The notes: generated by a model from the sequence alone, not told the origin. 64,000 bases of DNA from Laccaria trichodermophora (GCA_018417955.1 JACTVC010000019.1:434001-498000), one strand, 5' to 3'; counted from the first letter of the stretch, positions 46,001-58,015 are shown. Program-made: numbers and translations.

Positions 46001-47884
46001 TGATAACATGCACCCTATATCATTGTACTTTGCTGATACTAAGGAAACATTTAGTCCATCATTGAGAGAATATGATGAAAGATACAAATTAATTGCAAAT
46101 AATCCTGTAGCTGGTGCTAGATTTTTCCACTTTATAACTGAGATGTTCATCAAGCATGTTCTTGGTGTGGGTGAAAAACATAGAGGACTGTATGGAGATA
46201 CAGAGGCATTTTATGCAACAGTGGAACAGGGAAGATTGACTTTACATTTGCATATGCTACTTTGGATCAAAGGAGCTTTAACTCCTCAGGAAATCAGAGA
46301 CAAAATCATGGATCCTTTCTCAGACTTTCAAAGGAAAATAGTGGAATATTTGGAGGCTGTTCACATTGGTGAATTTATGACAGGGTCAATGGATAAGGTG
46401 AAACATGAGGTAGAGATAGAGAAAAATCAAAACACAAATTATAAGGATCCAACTCAGACATTACCTGAAACACCTCCTCCATTTTGTGACTGCAATAATT
46501 GTGAAAATTGTGAAAATCTTAGCACTTGGTGGCAAGAATATGCAAAGACAGTAGATGATCTGATTCTCAGGTCTAATGTACATGATTGTGGAAGGAACAA
46601 ATCAGCTGGTGAAAAAGCTGCAAAGAAGGATAGACCTACATGTATGAATAAACAGGGAAAATGTAAAGCTAGATTTCCCAGAACATTGTATGATCAGACA
46701 GAGGTGGATTCAAACACTGGGGCCTTGAATGTTAAGAAAGGAGAGGAATGGATTAATACTTTATCTCCTCCAGTCACTTATCTGCTCAGATGTAACTCAG
46801 ATGTAACAAGCCTTCTATCTGGAACAGCCATCAAAGCTATAGTGGCATATATCTCAGATTATGTGACCAAGCCTGGGTTAAAAACTTATGCAATATTTGA
46901 TGCTATTAGGAGTGTATATGACAGAAACTCTGAAATGTTGGGAGGGTCTTTAGAAAGAAAAGAAAAGGCAAGAAAAATTGTAACACAAGCTAGCAATTGT
47001 TTAACAGCTAGAATGGAGATTGGAGGGCCTATGACTGCTCTATATCTTTTGGGAAATCCTGATCATTATACTAGTCACAAATTTGTAGTGGTCTACTGGA
47101 AAAACTTTGTGAGGGAAGCTCTAAAACCCTTCAGATCAGAAGAAGACTTGGAAGAGTTACCTGAAAAACTTGTGCTTCAAAAAGGCAAAGGAGAATATGT
47201 GGGCTTTTCATCAGTTCATGATTACATCTATAGACCAAAAATATTTAAAGATAAGACTCTGTATGAATGGGTTCAAATGTCTACCAGATGCAAAGTAGCC
47301 AATAGCTCCCAAGACCATGATGAAATTACACATTCAGATGATGAACTTGACTTGTTAGAAAAAATTGAGCAAGTCAGTACTGATGTACTACCACAACTTG
47401 TTGATGATTCTGATGATTATGATACTGATGGAGATGAGCTCAATATAAATAAACACTCAACCAGTATTGAAGCTGATGATAGTGATGATGAACTTGTCAG
47501 TGAAAATAGAGTAACCTACCCATTTCTTAGAGATCATCCTCTCTATAAAACACATCAAGCTCAATATAATGAGAAAAAAAGCAATGTTGTCCCCAACTTT
47601 GTTGGAGGCTCACTGCCAAGATGTGACAGAGGAGATAGAGAGTATCATTGTGCTACCATGCTTGCTTTGTTCAAGCCTTGGAGAACTGGTCATGATCTGA
47701 AATCTGAGGAAGACACTTGGGATGAAACCTTCAATGACCATGAATTCACAGCTCAACAGAAGCAATATATGCAGAACTTTAATATTAGATATGAGTGTAA
47801 TGATGCTAGAGATGATTTTTCTGCTCAACAAAAAAAGGGAGATTCAGAAGGAATATTTCCCCAGTGGATGTCAAATGAGACAAT
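43020..47884 (+). CDS. Rep protein of H3 (rolling-circle initiator), frameshifted at its end
   Basis: About 1,620 codons. The first 310 or so have no counterpart in H2, so the true start may be later, near the GGG block at 43973 shared by both. Four ~20-residue Lys-rich repeats (KASNLEAVKKHQEKSPEKY type) lie at 44330-44540. Then SGCAVCGQL (about 44639), the Helitron-like N domain, HUH motif LHLHMLLW (about 46240; residues ~1075-1080), a Cys cluster CDCNNCENC (about 46488), and catalytic YISDYVTK (about 46846; residues ~1276-1283). An acidic Asp-rich linker precedes the break. Rep would nick and ligate element ends through the tyrosines. The frame is lost near 47876 and continues in another frame into the helicase, so the ancestral product was one large polyprotein. 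Confidence 0.9.
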
Positions 47885-50800
47885 GTTGATGAATTAAATG
47901 CATATGATGGTGCTCACTTTGGGGATGCAGAATATGATGAAAATGATGAAGAGAATACTCAAAATAAATATACAGCACTTGGAAAATATGGAAGGGCAAA
48001 CCAAGAGCAAATGAATGCTACAAAAATTGCAGTAAAAGAAGCTGGCTGGATGGATGAATCCCCAAATGGAATAGATGAAGTTGACAAGGAACCAATCCAA
48101 CCTGATATATTACAGTCTAGTTCTAAATGGAAAGCATCTGTTGATCAGAAAAGACAGGAGGAGTTGGCTCAAAGAAATAAAAATATCCCAGCTCAGAAGA
48201 ATATCAAAATCCAACAGCTAGACCCCAATGAAAATGATGTAAAAATTGTTGGCCAGTCTTACCTTAGAAAAGACTTCAAAGCCAAAGAAAAATCAGCACA
48301 AAGGATGATTGATAAAGTTGTAAAAAAATATTCCCTCAACAGAGAGCAAGAAAGAGCCTTTAGAATTGTTGCAAATCATGCAGTTCAACCCCAGACTGAG
48401 AAATTAAAAATGTATCTGGGTGGCATGGGTGGTACTGGAAAATCACAAGTCTTCAAAGCTCTCATTTATTTTTTTCAACAGAGAAATGAGTCTCATAGAT
48501 TCATTGTACTTGGACCAACAGGATCATCAGCTGCTCTTCTGAATGGATCAACTTATCATTCATTTTTGGGTGTGCCAATGAGTGGAATGGGTATCAGAAA
48601 TGAGGCTACAAGCATTGCTCAAGTCAGAGCTAGACTAGATGGAGTTGACTATATATTCTTAGATGAAGTATCAATGCTCTCATGCCATGACATGTATAAA
48701 ATTGCTGCACAGCTGGCCAAAGCACTGAATAATTTCAATGAGCCATATGGTGGTATCAATATGATATTTGCTGGTGATTTTGCCCAATTACCACCTGTTG
48801 GTGGTCAATCTCTATACAGTCACTCAGTTGGAACACAAGTCCATTCAGGCTTGAAGCCAGGTGGTCAAGAAGCAGCTGTAGGAAAAGCTCTCTGGCATCA
48901 GGTTACAACTGTAGTCATACTTAGAGAGAATATGAGGCAGAAAACTCAGACTCCTGAAGATGCATCTCTGAGAAAAGCATTGGTCAATATGAGATATGGA
49001 AATTGTACTGCTGAAGACATTAAATTTTTGAGAACTCTTCAAGCCAGTAAAAAGCCAGGAAGACCTAAGATAGCTTCAAAGGAATTCAGAAATGTGGCAA
49101 TTATATGTGGAAGACACACACAAAAAGATCAAATCAATCAAATGGGGTGTGAAAGATTTGCTGAGGAGACAGGCCAAAAATTGACCCATTTTTATTCTGT
49201 AGATAAGTGGGGAAAGGATGCTGATCCAGCTAATAAAACAAAGTGGGGAAAATCAAAGGCTGCTTCAAAATCAAAGCACAAGTCAAATGAAATTGATTTT
49301 GATGATCAACATCAAATCTGGAATGTCAGACATGGGTCAACTGAACACTTTGCTGGAAAGCTTTCACTCTGCCTTGGAATGCCTGTGATGATCAGAAATA
49401 ATGATGCAACTGAGCTGTGCATAACAAAAGGTCAAGAAGGATTTGTAGTTGGATGGCAGGCAAAGAAAGGTCCACATGGAAAGAGAATACTGGACACTCT
49501 ATTTGTAAAATTAGATAAGCCTTCAAAAACTATTCAAATACCTGGGCTTCCAGAAAATGTAGTACCTTTAGTTAAGGGAACTAAAACTATTACATGTACA
49601 TTCCCTAGTGATCTGAAGGAGTCTATAGAAAGACAACAAGTCTGGGTTCTACCTAATTTTGGAATGACAGATTATGCAGCTCAGGGAAAAACTAGACCAT
49701 ACAATGTTGTCCATCTCAACAGCTGCCATACTCATATGTCTTACTACACTTGTCTCTCCAGAAGTGCAAGTGCAGCTGGAACTATCATTCTGCAAGGCTT
49801 TGAACCTAGCATTATTACTAGAGGATGTGCAAAATATCTTAGACAGGAACTCAGAGAACAAGAACTTTTGGATGAGATTACCAGGCTTAGATATGAAGGG
49901 TCACTTCCTTCTTGTGTTATAGGATATACAAGAAATTCATTAATCAGATATTTCCAAGACTGGAAAGGTACAGCATATGTTCCAGAGAAAACAGATGCAT
50001 CTTTGAGGTGGAGTGAAAGTGATCCAATGGATATACTACCTGTGGTTACAGACAGTCCATGGCAGATAATCAAGAAAGGCAAAGATAAGACAGCAGAGCA
50101 ACCCAAGAAACCTTCAACATTTGTCCCAGCCAAGGGATCAGTTGCAGTCAAGCATAAGCTGGATGATGATGATGAGATTAATATAAAGAAAAAGAGTAAA
50201 AAAATAGTGAAGCCTAGGTCTAGCATCAAGCTGGGACTTCAATGGGATAGTGTAAATTACAGTTGTGCATATGATAGCTTATTTGTGATTTTATATCATA
50301 TTTGGAACATAGATCCTCTGAGGTGGACTGCAAATTTTACAGAGATCAACCAAGGTTATTTAGGTGCATTGGCAGCTGGTTTCAACAAGGTGCTTCAAGG
50401 AACACTTACTTTGGAAAATGTAAGAGATGAACTTAGACATGATCTTCATAATTTAGATCCTATCAAATTTCCTATGGGCAAAACAGGTGCTAGTGTTGGA
50501 CAACTTACATTTGAAATGCTTAAGTATGAAAAACATAATGCAGTGGCTGAAATAATATGTTCAGACTGTGGAAATGCATATGAAGTAGATGATACACTGG
50601 GATATGTTCTACATGCATCTGACCCTATACCAGCATCAACTTCAAAATGGATAGGATCAATTCAAAGGCGATCTACAGAAATATGTGGGGGTTGCTCAGG
50701 TGCAATGATTGAGCATGTATCCTATGCAGAGGTTCCAAAGATTATCATCCTGGAGTACCCATACTGTAATACTGAAACTAGTCACAAGGTAAAGTTTGTG

Positions 50801-51025
50801 GTAAATGGAGAAGAAGTCTTACTGAGGCTAAGAGGGATCATATACCATGGAGATAATCATTTCACCTCTAGAGTATTTTCATCTGAGGGTAAAGTTTGGT
50901 TCCATGATGGGATCACCACCAAAAATAAATGCATAGAAGATGGGCAGCTGGATGATAAAAGCAATAATGATCTTAGATACTATGAAGATCAGGAACTTGT
51001 TTCAGCTGTATATTCTCAACTTTAA
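47879..51025 (+). CDS. PIF1-type helicase plus USP-like cysteine protease domain of H3
   Basis: Open from 47879 in the frame following the frameshift; first ATG at 48011. Helicase motifs: Walker A GGMGGTGKS (about 48421), Walker B FLDEVSM (about 48657), GDFAQLPPV (about 48774), TDYAAQGKTRP (about 49668) and YTCLSRS (about 49745). The linker is basic. The C-terminal domain carries WDSVNYSCAYDSLF (about 50243) as a cysteine box, CSDCG and CGGC as zinc-binding pairs, and HFTSRVFSSEGKVWFHDG (about 50859) as a histidine box, a USP-type arrangement with all key residues present. Unwinds DNA during rolling-circle transposition; the protease-like part might act on ubiquitin or process the polyprotein, both inferences. 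Confidence 0.92.
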   Translation, partial: DNVDELNAYDGAHFGDAEYDENDEENTQNKYTALGKYGRANQEQMNATKIAVKEAGWMDESPNGIDEVDKEPIQPDILQSSSKWKASVDQKRQEELAQRNKNIPAQKNIKIQQLDPNENDVKIVGQSYLRKDFKAKEKSAQRMIDKVVKKYSLNREQERAFRIVANHAVQPQTEKLKMYLGGMGGTGKSQVFKALIYFFQQRNESHRFIVLGPTGSSAALLNGSTYHSFLGVPMSGMGIRNEATSIAQVRARLDGVDYIFLDEVSMLSCHDMYKIAAQLAKALNNFNEPYGGINMIFAGDFAQLPPVGGQSLYSHSVGTQVHSGLKPGGQEAAVGKALWHQVTTVVILRENMRQKTQTPEDASLRKALVNMRYGNCTAEDIKFLRTLQASKKPGRPKIASKEFRNVAIICGRHTQKDQINQMGCERFAEETGQKLTHFYSVDKWGKDADPANKTKWGKSKAASKSKHKSNEIDFDDQHQIWNVRHGSTEHFAGKLSLCLGMPVMIRNNDATELCITKGQEGFVVGWQAKKGPHGKRILDTLFVKLDKPSKTIQIPGLPENVVPLVKGTKTITCTFPSDLKESIERQQVWVLPNFGMTDYAAQGKTRPYNVVHLNSCHTHMSYYTCLSRSASAAGTIILQGFEPSIITRGCAKYLRQELREQELLDEITRLRYEGSLPSCVIGYTRNSLIRYFQDWKGTAYVPEKTDASLRWSESDPMDILPVVTDSPWQIIKKGKDKTAEQPKKPSTFVPAKGSVAVKHKLDDDDEINIKKKSKKIVKPRSSIKLGLQWDSVNYSCAYDSLFVILYHIWNIDPLRWTANFTEINQGYLGALAAGFNKVLQGTLTLENVRDELRHDLHNLDPIKFPMGKTGASVGQLTFEMLKYEKHNAVAEIICSDCGNAYEVDDTLGYVLHASDPIPASTSKWIGSIQRRSTEICGGCSGAMIEHVSYAEVPKIIILEYPYCNTETSHKVKFVVNGEEVLLRLRGIIYHGDNHFTSRVFSSEGKVWFHDGITTKNKCIEDGQLDDKSNNDLRYYEDQELVSAVYSQL

Positions 51026-51205
51026 ATTAGAACTTTGTCTTGGTAAATTTAACATTAAAATATTAGTAGAAAAATACATATATGATCATACAATATTGAA
51101 ATTATTACTTTACATTCTGTGCTCATTGTTAAACCAAGAAGGTGACAAAGAGATTTAAAAAATCTGGAATCATAAATAAAAATAAGATTAAGATCTTTAC
51201 AACAT

Positions 51206-51366
51206 GGAATGCAAGCCACATTAATTTGAAATAATAATTGTAGATAATTGTAAAGAAATGTCAAATAATATTACAATCTTTTGGACATTGTTACTCCAAA
51301 ATTATTTGAAATTTCTTTACAATTGTTTCACAATACTTTGGTTCAAGTTAATGTGGCTTGCATCCC
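51206..51366. repeat. 161-bp MITE-like inverted repeat
   Basis: Arms starting GGRATGCAAGCCACATTAA and containing TTGTAAAGAAAT face each other over about 65 nt each. The target duplication is unclear. It lies between the H3 stop codon and its 3' end. Confidence 0.7.
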
Positions 51367-51450
51367 TTACCAATAAAAATATGGTTTTTAAGAAGAAAGT
51401 TATTCTAGATATTTTTCAGCATGTGAGGTCCACAGAAAGGACTCATACAT

Positions 51451-51481
51451 GCCATGTGAAGCACTGGCCCACACCCACAAG
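51451..51481 (+). other. H3 3' hairpin and terminus
   Basis: GCCATGTGAAGCACTGGC (51451-51468) folds with stem GCCA/GTG and one bulged T; 13 nt later the element ends CCCACAAG, followed by T. Confidence 0.75.
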
Positions 51482-52352
51482 TCTGATCATTTGATGGGGG
51501 ACAATTTTGTGTGTCATAGTAGATCTCAGATCAGTTACCATTTTCAGTAATAAATAAAGATTCATGATCTATTTCCTTTCTAAACAATCTTTCCCACAAT
51601 CTAAAAATGCAGGGGAGGCAAATCTCAGGGGGTACATCTTAGATCTCATCTCTCATCTCTTGTCCTCTTGGCATCACAGATTCTGATGATGCATGAAACT
51701 TCCCCCCATCAAACAATCAGGGAATGTTCGTGCATCATAGAATCTTGAGCTTTTGTACCAAGGCTGTGCAACTTCAGAAGTATTCATCATAGATTCCAAT
51801 GACACATCAAATGATTAGGAAATGTTCATGCATCATCAATTCTGGCTCTTCACTCCAAGGCTGTCCAAATTCAGGGCACCCTGTCTTTTGCTGTGCTTTC
51901 ATTGTCTTTTGCTGTGCACTTTGTCATCTTGTGCTCTTCGTCGTCTTGGCCAGTCCAAAGGATTCATGCAATGTATCTACCACATATTGTCTGTTTCCTT
52001 TGCATGCTTGTTATTGTCTTGGCCAGTCCAAACACTTCAAGTCCCATGTGTCTACCATATTCGTCTCACAGCAATACATCCACACCAACTCTGCATGCCC
52101 ATTGTCATCTTGGCCAGTCCAAACAGTTTGAGCATGAAGAACCTACCACAATTGTCTTGTGGAGTAATCTGCTGGATTATCCAATCCTGCTATTTCCTCT
52201 TTGTTGGCACATGCTAAGCGCTAAGATCCAAGCATATAGATTCAGTTACCATTAACTGTGCCAGGGCTTTATTCAAGATAAACACCCCCCCATTCTTTCC
52301 TTCCCTCCAATGCCTGTACATTTGCCAAACCCAATTCATACACAACTTTTCA
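51482..52352. other. second segment of NA-outer
   Basis: Non-coding. About 51890-52130 resembles 55250-55440 of NA-inner in the same orientation, including three GTCTTGGCCAGTCCAAA motifs near 51946, 52016 and 52106. This similarity supports assigning the segment to a family element rather than to host sequence. Confidence 0.6.
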
Positions 52353-52599
52353 CTTGTGTTAGAGGCCATTGCAAGCATGGCAGAAACGAGTCCTCCTTTT
52401 TTTGCAAAGGCAATAGAAACCAATTTCTACTTTTTCTCCTTTTTTCTGTCTTTCTGGGTACATTTTTATCACAAACCAGTAAATCTTCCTATATAAGTCT
52501 TCTTCTGGATTCTAAACAAATTACCCCAGCATCATCACCATCAATAAAAAACATTTCTATGTTTTTCTTATTTTTTTCTTATTTTCTCATTATATGCAG

Positions 52600-53950
52600 G
52601 TAGATTACCATATTTGGAAATCTACCCTAGAGCCTGAAACTGTTACCCAACATCATTACTAACAATAAGCACCATCCTTCAATTTTCACAGATTTTATGA
52701 CTATTTTTAATGGATTACCATATTTGGATGTCTGCTCTATACCCTGAACACTTTAGCAAACTTATACTACAAAGTTTACTAATATACAATAAAAGACTGC
52801 AGATGTCAGACATAGACTACAAAGTTACATTATCTCTACAACAGGAGCACTTTCAGTGTAGGGCTACAACTTCCATTTGTTGACTATTTTTGGTAACTGA
52901 TCATGTGACAATCATCCCATCATCCCATTACCAATAGGCTGTAATAGACAAAGTTATTATTTGCTTGGTTTTCTCCAGTTTTTGGTCAAAGTAGATGATA
53001 TTTTATTTTTTGGTATGGACTCTGAAGGTAGTGCCTGACATTCTACATACCATTCAAACTTTCTTTTTTTTTTCCAATTTTTCCACTATATTCCAGCAAT
53101 TTTTGGATCTATTACCACATTTGGAGCTGGACCCTTGACCCTGACAACATTACCAAACATTATCGCAGCAATGAGCACCATCCACCATTTTTTTCTGATT
53201 TTTTGCCCATTTTCTGGCTATTCTTTGTTATATTACCATATTTGGAACTAGACTCTGGACCCTGACAATGTTACCCAATGATATCTAAGCACCATCCTCC
53301 ATTTCTTTCTGATTTTATAACAGTTTTCTGGCTTTTTTTGGATATATTACCATATATAGAACTAGACCCTGACAAGATTACCCAATGTTATCACTGCAGT
53401 GGGCACCATCCCCCATTTTTTTCTGATTTTCTAGCTATTTTCTGGCTATTTTTGGGTCTATATTACTCTATTTGGAACTAGACACTGGACTCTGACAATG
53501 TTACCCAAGGTTATCACTGGCAATAAGCACCATCCCTCATTTCTTTCTGATTTTCTGGCTATTTTCTAGCTATCTCTGGTTATATTACCATGATGAGAAT
53601 AGCCTCTGAACCTTGACAACATTACCCAAGGTTATCACCACTATCCTCCATTTTTTTTTCTGATTTTCTGGCTATTGTTGGCTATATTACCATATTTGGA
53701 AATATACCCTGGACCCTGAAAACAACCTCCAACATCATTACCAGCAGTAAGCAGCACCCTCAATTTTTTTCTGATTTTTCTGCTATTTTATTGCTATTTT
53801 ACATCTGAAAATGCACACATTTCCTTATTTAGAAATGTGCCCTGAACCCTGAAAACAACCTCCAACATCATTACCAGACTGCCCTCAATTTTTTGTGATT
53901 TTTGTGATTTTTCTGCTATTTTATTGCTATTTTACATCTGAAAATGCGCA
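52600..53950. repeat. diverged ~110-130-bp tandem repeats of NA-inner
   Basis: Reverse counterpart of 15190-16440 in NA1, unit by unit. Non-coding. Confidence 0.75.
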
Positions 53951-54094
53951 CATTTCCTTATTTAGAAATGCGCCCTGGACCCTGAAAACGACCCCCGACG
54001 TCGCCACCAACAGTGAGCAACACCATAAGCTCATTGTCGCAAGCAGCAAGCCCTTTACAGCTAATATAATATGTATAGGCTGGATTTGTATACA

Positions 54095-54190
54095 TCGGAA
54101 ATCTCCGAAAATGACGTACTTCCCTTGCGGGCTACCTTCAAAATCAAAGGTAGCCCGCAAGGGAAGTACGTCATTTTCGGCTATTTCCAA
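54095..54190. repeat. 96-bp palindrome, copy 1 in NA-inner
   Basis: Arms around CTTCAAAATCAAAG share the TGACGTACTTCCCTTGCGGG core with 14891-14986. Outer left end TCGGAAATCTCC equals the right end of the NA1 palindrome; the other outer end (CTATTTCCAA) is imperfect. Confidence 0.9.
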
Positions 54191-54934
54191 CACTTAGGAA
54201 AGTGACTCGATTAGTCATCATTTTTGCGAAAATAAAGATTTCTATGTAGCTCTGCCAATTCTGGTCCAAATGACATGGTTTTTTTTGCATTATGCACTCC
54301 TTATTTGTAGGATTATTGTTCATTGAGAATAGTTGAAGGTAAATATAAATAAATAGTCCGAAATTAAATTTTATACTCTACAGCAGACTTTGGTTTCTGT
54401 ATGCTGAAGTTGAACCCACGTGATATCACATGGTTTGAAACAAATACAAACAGTTTCATATACAACATGCATATGTACTTTCACATTCACAACATGTATC
54501 CTCACCATACAACCTTATCCAATCCACTGCAAATAGTGTTCGGCAAGTTGCACCTGTATATGTGTCCTGTTAACTGTTGCCTTCATTGTGGTCTTGGCCA
54601 GTCCAAACCCAATGAACTAAAATGTGTGTTCTGTAGAGGCTATGTCAGTGTGGTCTTGGCTAGTCCAAACCCAATAATGACATTTGCAGATAACATTGTC
54701 ACTTGCATTTTGCACATGCATCACCCTTGTTCTGACTCTCTAGCTAGCTACCATCATCTTGGCCAGTCCAAATGTGGTTGCAAGTTACCAGATAATAATA
54801 AACAAGTCTCTTTCTAAACTCAGAGGACTCATAACAACACACTCAAAGTGTTTGAACTGGCCAAGATGATAATGAGCGGATGGCAAAAATAGATGGGAGA
54901 GTCTTTGCAGAAGAGGACACACGAAACATGACAA
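54191..54934. other. segment absent from NA1
   Basis: About 740 bp between the two palindromes. It contains four TTGG-N5-CCAA motifs (near 54592, 54653, 54759 and 54851) and, near 54810, a CTCAGAGGACTCATAA that equals the family 5' end read outwards. This suggests that yet another element end lies here. No gene. Confidence 0.5.
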
Positions 54935-55032
54935 TTCGGAAGTATCCGAAAATGACGTACTTCCCTTGCGGGCTATGGTTGATTTTGAGGGTAGCCCGCA
55001 AGGGAAGTACGTCATTTTCGGATACTTCCGAA
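54935..55032. repeat. 98-bp palindrome, copy 2 in NA-inner
   Basis: Arms of about 41 nt beginning TTCGGAAGTATCCGAAAATG match perfectly apart from the centre. The side facing the satellite continues as AGACTCAACGTCAACTTC, equal to the left flank of the NA1 palindrome. Confidence 0.9.
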
Positions 55033-55039
55033 GACTCAA

Positions 55040-55580
55040 CGTCAACTTCTGCTTGCTAAGTACAAACCCTGTTGTCATCGTCTTGGTCAATCCAAACATG
55101 ACACAGAGCATTCTGTGATGCCACATCCATTGTGTTGTTGTCGTCTTGGTTAATCCAAACACAACACAGAGTATTCTGTGATGCCACATTAGCATGGTCA
55201 TCGTCTTGAACAATCCAAACACGACACACATAATGCCACATCCAAAGCAGGTGGTGTGCTGTTTGCTTTGCTGTCTTGCACTCTTTGTTGTCTTGGCCAG
55301 TCCAAACGATTTGTGCAATGTATCTATCTACCACATCTTGTCTGTTTCCTTTCCATGCTTGTCATTGTCTTGGCCAGTCCAAACAATTCGAGTGCCACAT
55401 GTCTACCATATTCATCTCACAGCAATATTTCATTTGGGTGGGGATCTGGTCAACTTGTAATGCGTGTCTTGACTCTTGCTCATGTGGCTGTGTGTAGTTT
55501 GTTGGTGGAATGGTACATTGCTGTCTTGGCTAGTCCAAACACAATGAAAGTTCTCTGTCAACGCGGCTTCGATTTTCATG
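55040..55580 (-). repeat. cluster of TTGG-N5-CCAAGAC motifs in NA-inner
   Basis: Reverse copies (GTCTTGGYYARTCCAAAC) near 55079, 55141, 55202, 55290, 55365 and 55529, in the same order as in NA1. Confidence 0.7.
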
Positions 55581-55584
55581 ATCT

Positions 55585-58015
55585 TGAGCTCGTTTGGATA
55601 GCCCCACACTCTGTGAAGATGCTCCCAAAAACCGTTTACAAAACGGTTGAGGTTGCGGGGAGCTAGGTCAGTTTCCATTTGCGCTTTTTTGCCCTTATGC
55701 TCACAACTCCCCAGAACCTCAATCTGCGTCGGTTGTTGTGATCAATGACTCGTTCGGATACCCCTACACTCCGCTAAGACGCTCCCAAAAACCGCTTACA
55801 AAACGGTTAAGGTCTCGTCGAGCGAGGTCAGTTTCTATTATCACTTTTTTGCCCTTATGCTCACAACTCCCCAGGACCTCAATCTGTATCGATTTTTGTG
55901 ATGAAGGACTTGTTCGGATACCCGTACACTCCGCTAAGACGCTCCCCCAAACCGCTTACAAAACGGTTGAGGTCTCGTGGAGCTAGGTAGTTTCTATTAT
56001 CGCTTTTTTGCCCTTATGCTCACAACTCCCCAGAACCTCAATCTGCTTCGATTTTCGCGATCGAGGACTCGTTCGGATACCCCTACACTCCGCTGAGACG
56101 CTCCCCAAAACAGCTTACAAAATGGTTAAGGTCTCGTGGAGCTAGGTAGTTTCTATTATCGCTTTTTTGCCCTTGTGCTCACAACTCCCCAGAACCTCAA
56201 TCTGCGTCGAGTTTTGTGATCAAGGACTCGTTCGGATACCCGTACACTCCGCTAAGACGCTCCCAAAAACCGCTTACAAAACGGTTAAGGTCTCGTCGAG
56301 CGAGGTCAGTTTCTATTATCGCTTTTTTGCCCTTATGCTCACAACTCCCCAGGACCTCAATCTGTATCGATTTTTGTGATGAAGGACTTGTTCGGATACC
56401 CGTACACTCCGCTAAGACGCTCCCCCAAACCGCTTACAAAACGGTTGAGGTCTCGTGGAGCTAGGTCAGTTTCTATTATCGCTTTTTTGCCCTTGTGCTC
56501 ACAACTCCCCAGAACCTCAATCTGCATCGAGTTTTGTGATCAAGGACTCGTTCGGATACCCCTACACTCCGCTAAGACGCTCCCCAAAACAGCTTACAAA
56601 CTGGTTAAGGTCTCGTGGAGCTAGGTAGTTTCTATTATCGCTTTTTTGCCCTTGTGCTCACAACTCCCCAGAACTTCAATCTGGGTCGATTTTTGTGATC
56701 AAGGACTCGTTCGGATACCCGTACACTCCGCTAAGACGCTCCCCCAAACCGCTTACAAAACGGTTGAGGTCTTGTGGAGCTAGGTCAGTTTCTATTATCG
56801 CTTTTTTGCCCTTATGCTCACAACTCCTCAGAACCTCAATCTGCTTCGATTTTCGCGATCGAGGACTCGTTCGGATACCCATACACTCCGCTAAGACGCT
56901 CCCCAAAACAGCTTACAAAATGGTTAAGGTCTCGTCGAGCGAGGTCAGTTTCTATTATCGCTTTTTTGCCCTTATGCTCACAACTCCCCAGGACCTCAAT
57001 CTGTATCGATTTTTGTGATGAAGGGCTTGTTCGGATACCCGTACACTCCGCTAAGACGCTCCCCCAAACCGCTTACACAATGGTTAAGGTCTCGTGGAGC
57101 TAGGTCAGTTTCCATTATCGCTTTTTTGCCCTTGTGCTTACAACTCCCCAGAACCTCAATCTGGGTCGATTTTTGTGATCAAGAACTCGTTCGGATACCC
57201 CTACACTCCGCTAAGACGCTCCCAAAAACCGCTTACAAACTGGTTAAGGTCTCGTGGAGCTAGGTAGTTTCTATTATCGCTTTTTTGCCCTTGTGCTCAC
57301 AACTCCCCAGAACCTCAATCTGCGCCGATTTTTGTGATCAAGGACTCGTTCGGATACCCCTACACTCCGCTGAGACGCTCCCAAAAACTGCTTACAAAAA
57401 CGGTTAAGGTCTTGTGGAGCTAGGTCAGTTTCCATTTTCGCTCTTTTGCCCTTATGCTCACAACTCCCCAGGACCTCAATCTGCTTCAATTTCTGCGATC
57501 GAGGACTCAATCAGATACCCCTACACTCCGTGAAGACGCTCCCGAAAGCCGCGTACCAAACGGTTGAGGTCTCATGGAGCTAGGTAAGTTTGTCTTTTCG
57601 CTCCTTTTCCCCTTGTGCTGACAACTTCCCAGGACCTCAATCTGCTTCGATTTTTGTGATCAAGCACTCGTTCGGTTACCCCCACACTCCGTGAAGACGC
57701 TCCCCAAAACCGCTTATAAAACGGTTGAGGTCTCGTGGAGCTAGGTGAGTGTGTATTTTCGCTTTTTTGCCTATCTGCTCAAAACTCCCCAGGGCCTCAA
57801 TCTGCTTCATTTTCCATGGTCGAGGGTTCGTTTGGATACCCCCACACTCCGTGAAGACGCTCCCCAAAACCGCTTACAAAACGGTTGAGGTCTCGTGGAG
57901 CTAGGTCAGTGTGTATTTTCGCTTTTTTGCCCATATGCTCACAACTCCCCAGGGCCTCAATATGCCCCATTTTCTGTGATCGAGGGCTTGTTCGGATACC
58001 CACACACTTCCTAAA
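55585..58015. repeat. 159-160-bp satellite array, ~15 monomers
   Basis: Same family as 12540-14335, opposite orientation. 55738-55986 and 56216-56464 are nearly identical at a 478-bp (three-monomer) offset, so the same higher-order period occurs in both arrays. Monomers nearest 58 kb are closest to those at 12.5 kb of NA1. Confidence 0.9.

Larger units (their letters stand above)
41515..51481 (+). mobile_element. autonomous-type Helitron-like element H3 (about 10 kb)
   Basis: Inserted in NA-outer between A (41514) and T (51482). The 5' end is TTTTTATGAGTCC with a hairpin, a diverged form of the NA1 5' end. The 3' end is a GCCA-T-GTG/CAC-TGGC hairpin 13 nt before CACAAG, diverged in sequence from NA1 but with the same shape. 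Between them lie 1.5 kb of non-coding AT-rich DNA, the Rep gene, the helicase-protease gene and 0.45 kb of tail holding a small MITE-like palindrome. One frameshift separates Rep from helicase. This is the best candidate in the window for the source of proteins for NA1, NA-inner and NA-outer. Confidence 0.85.
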
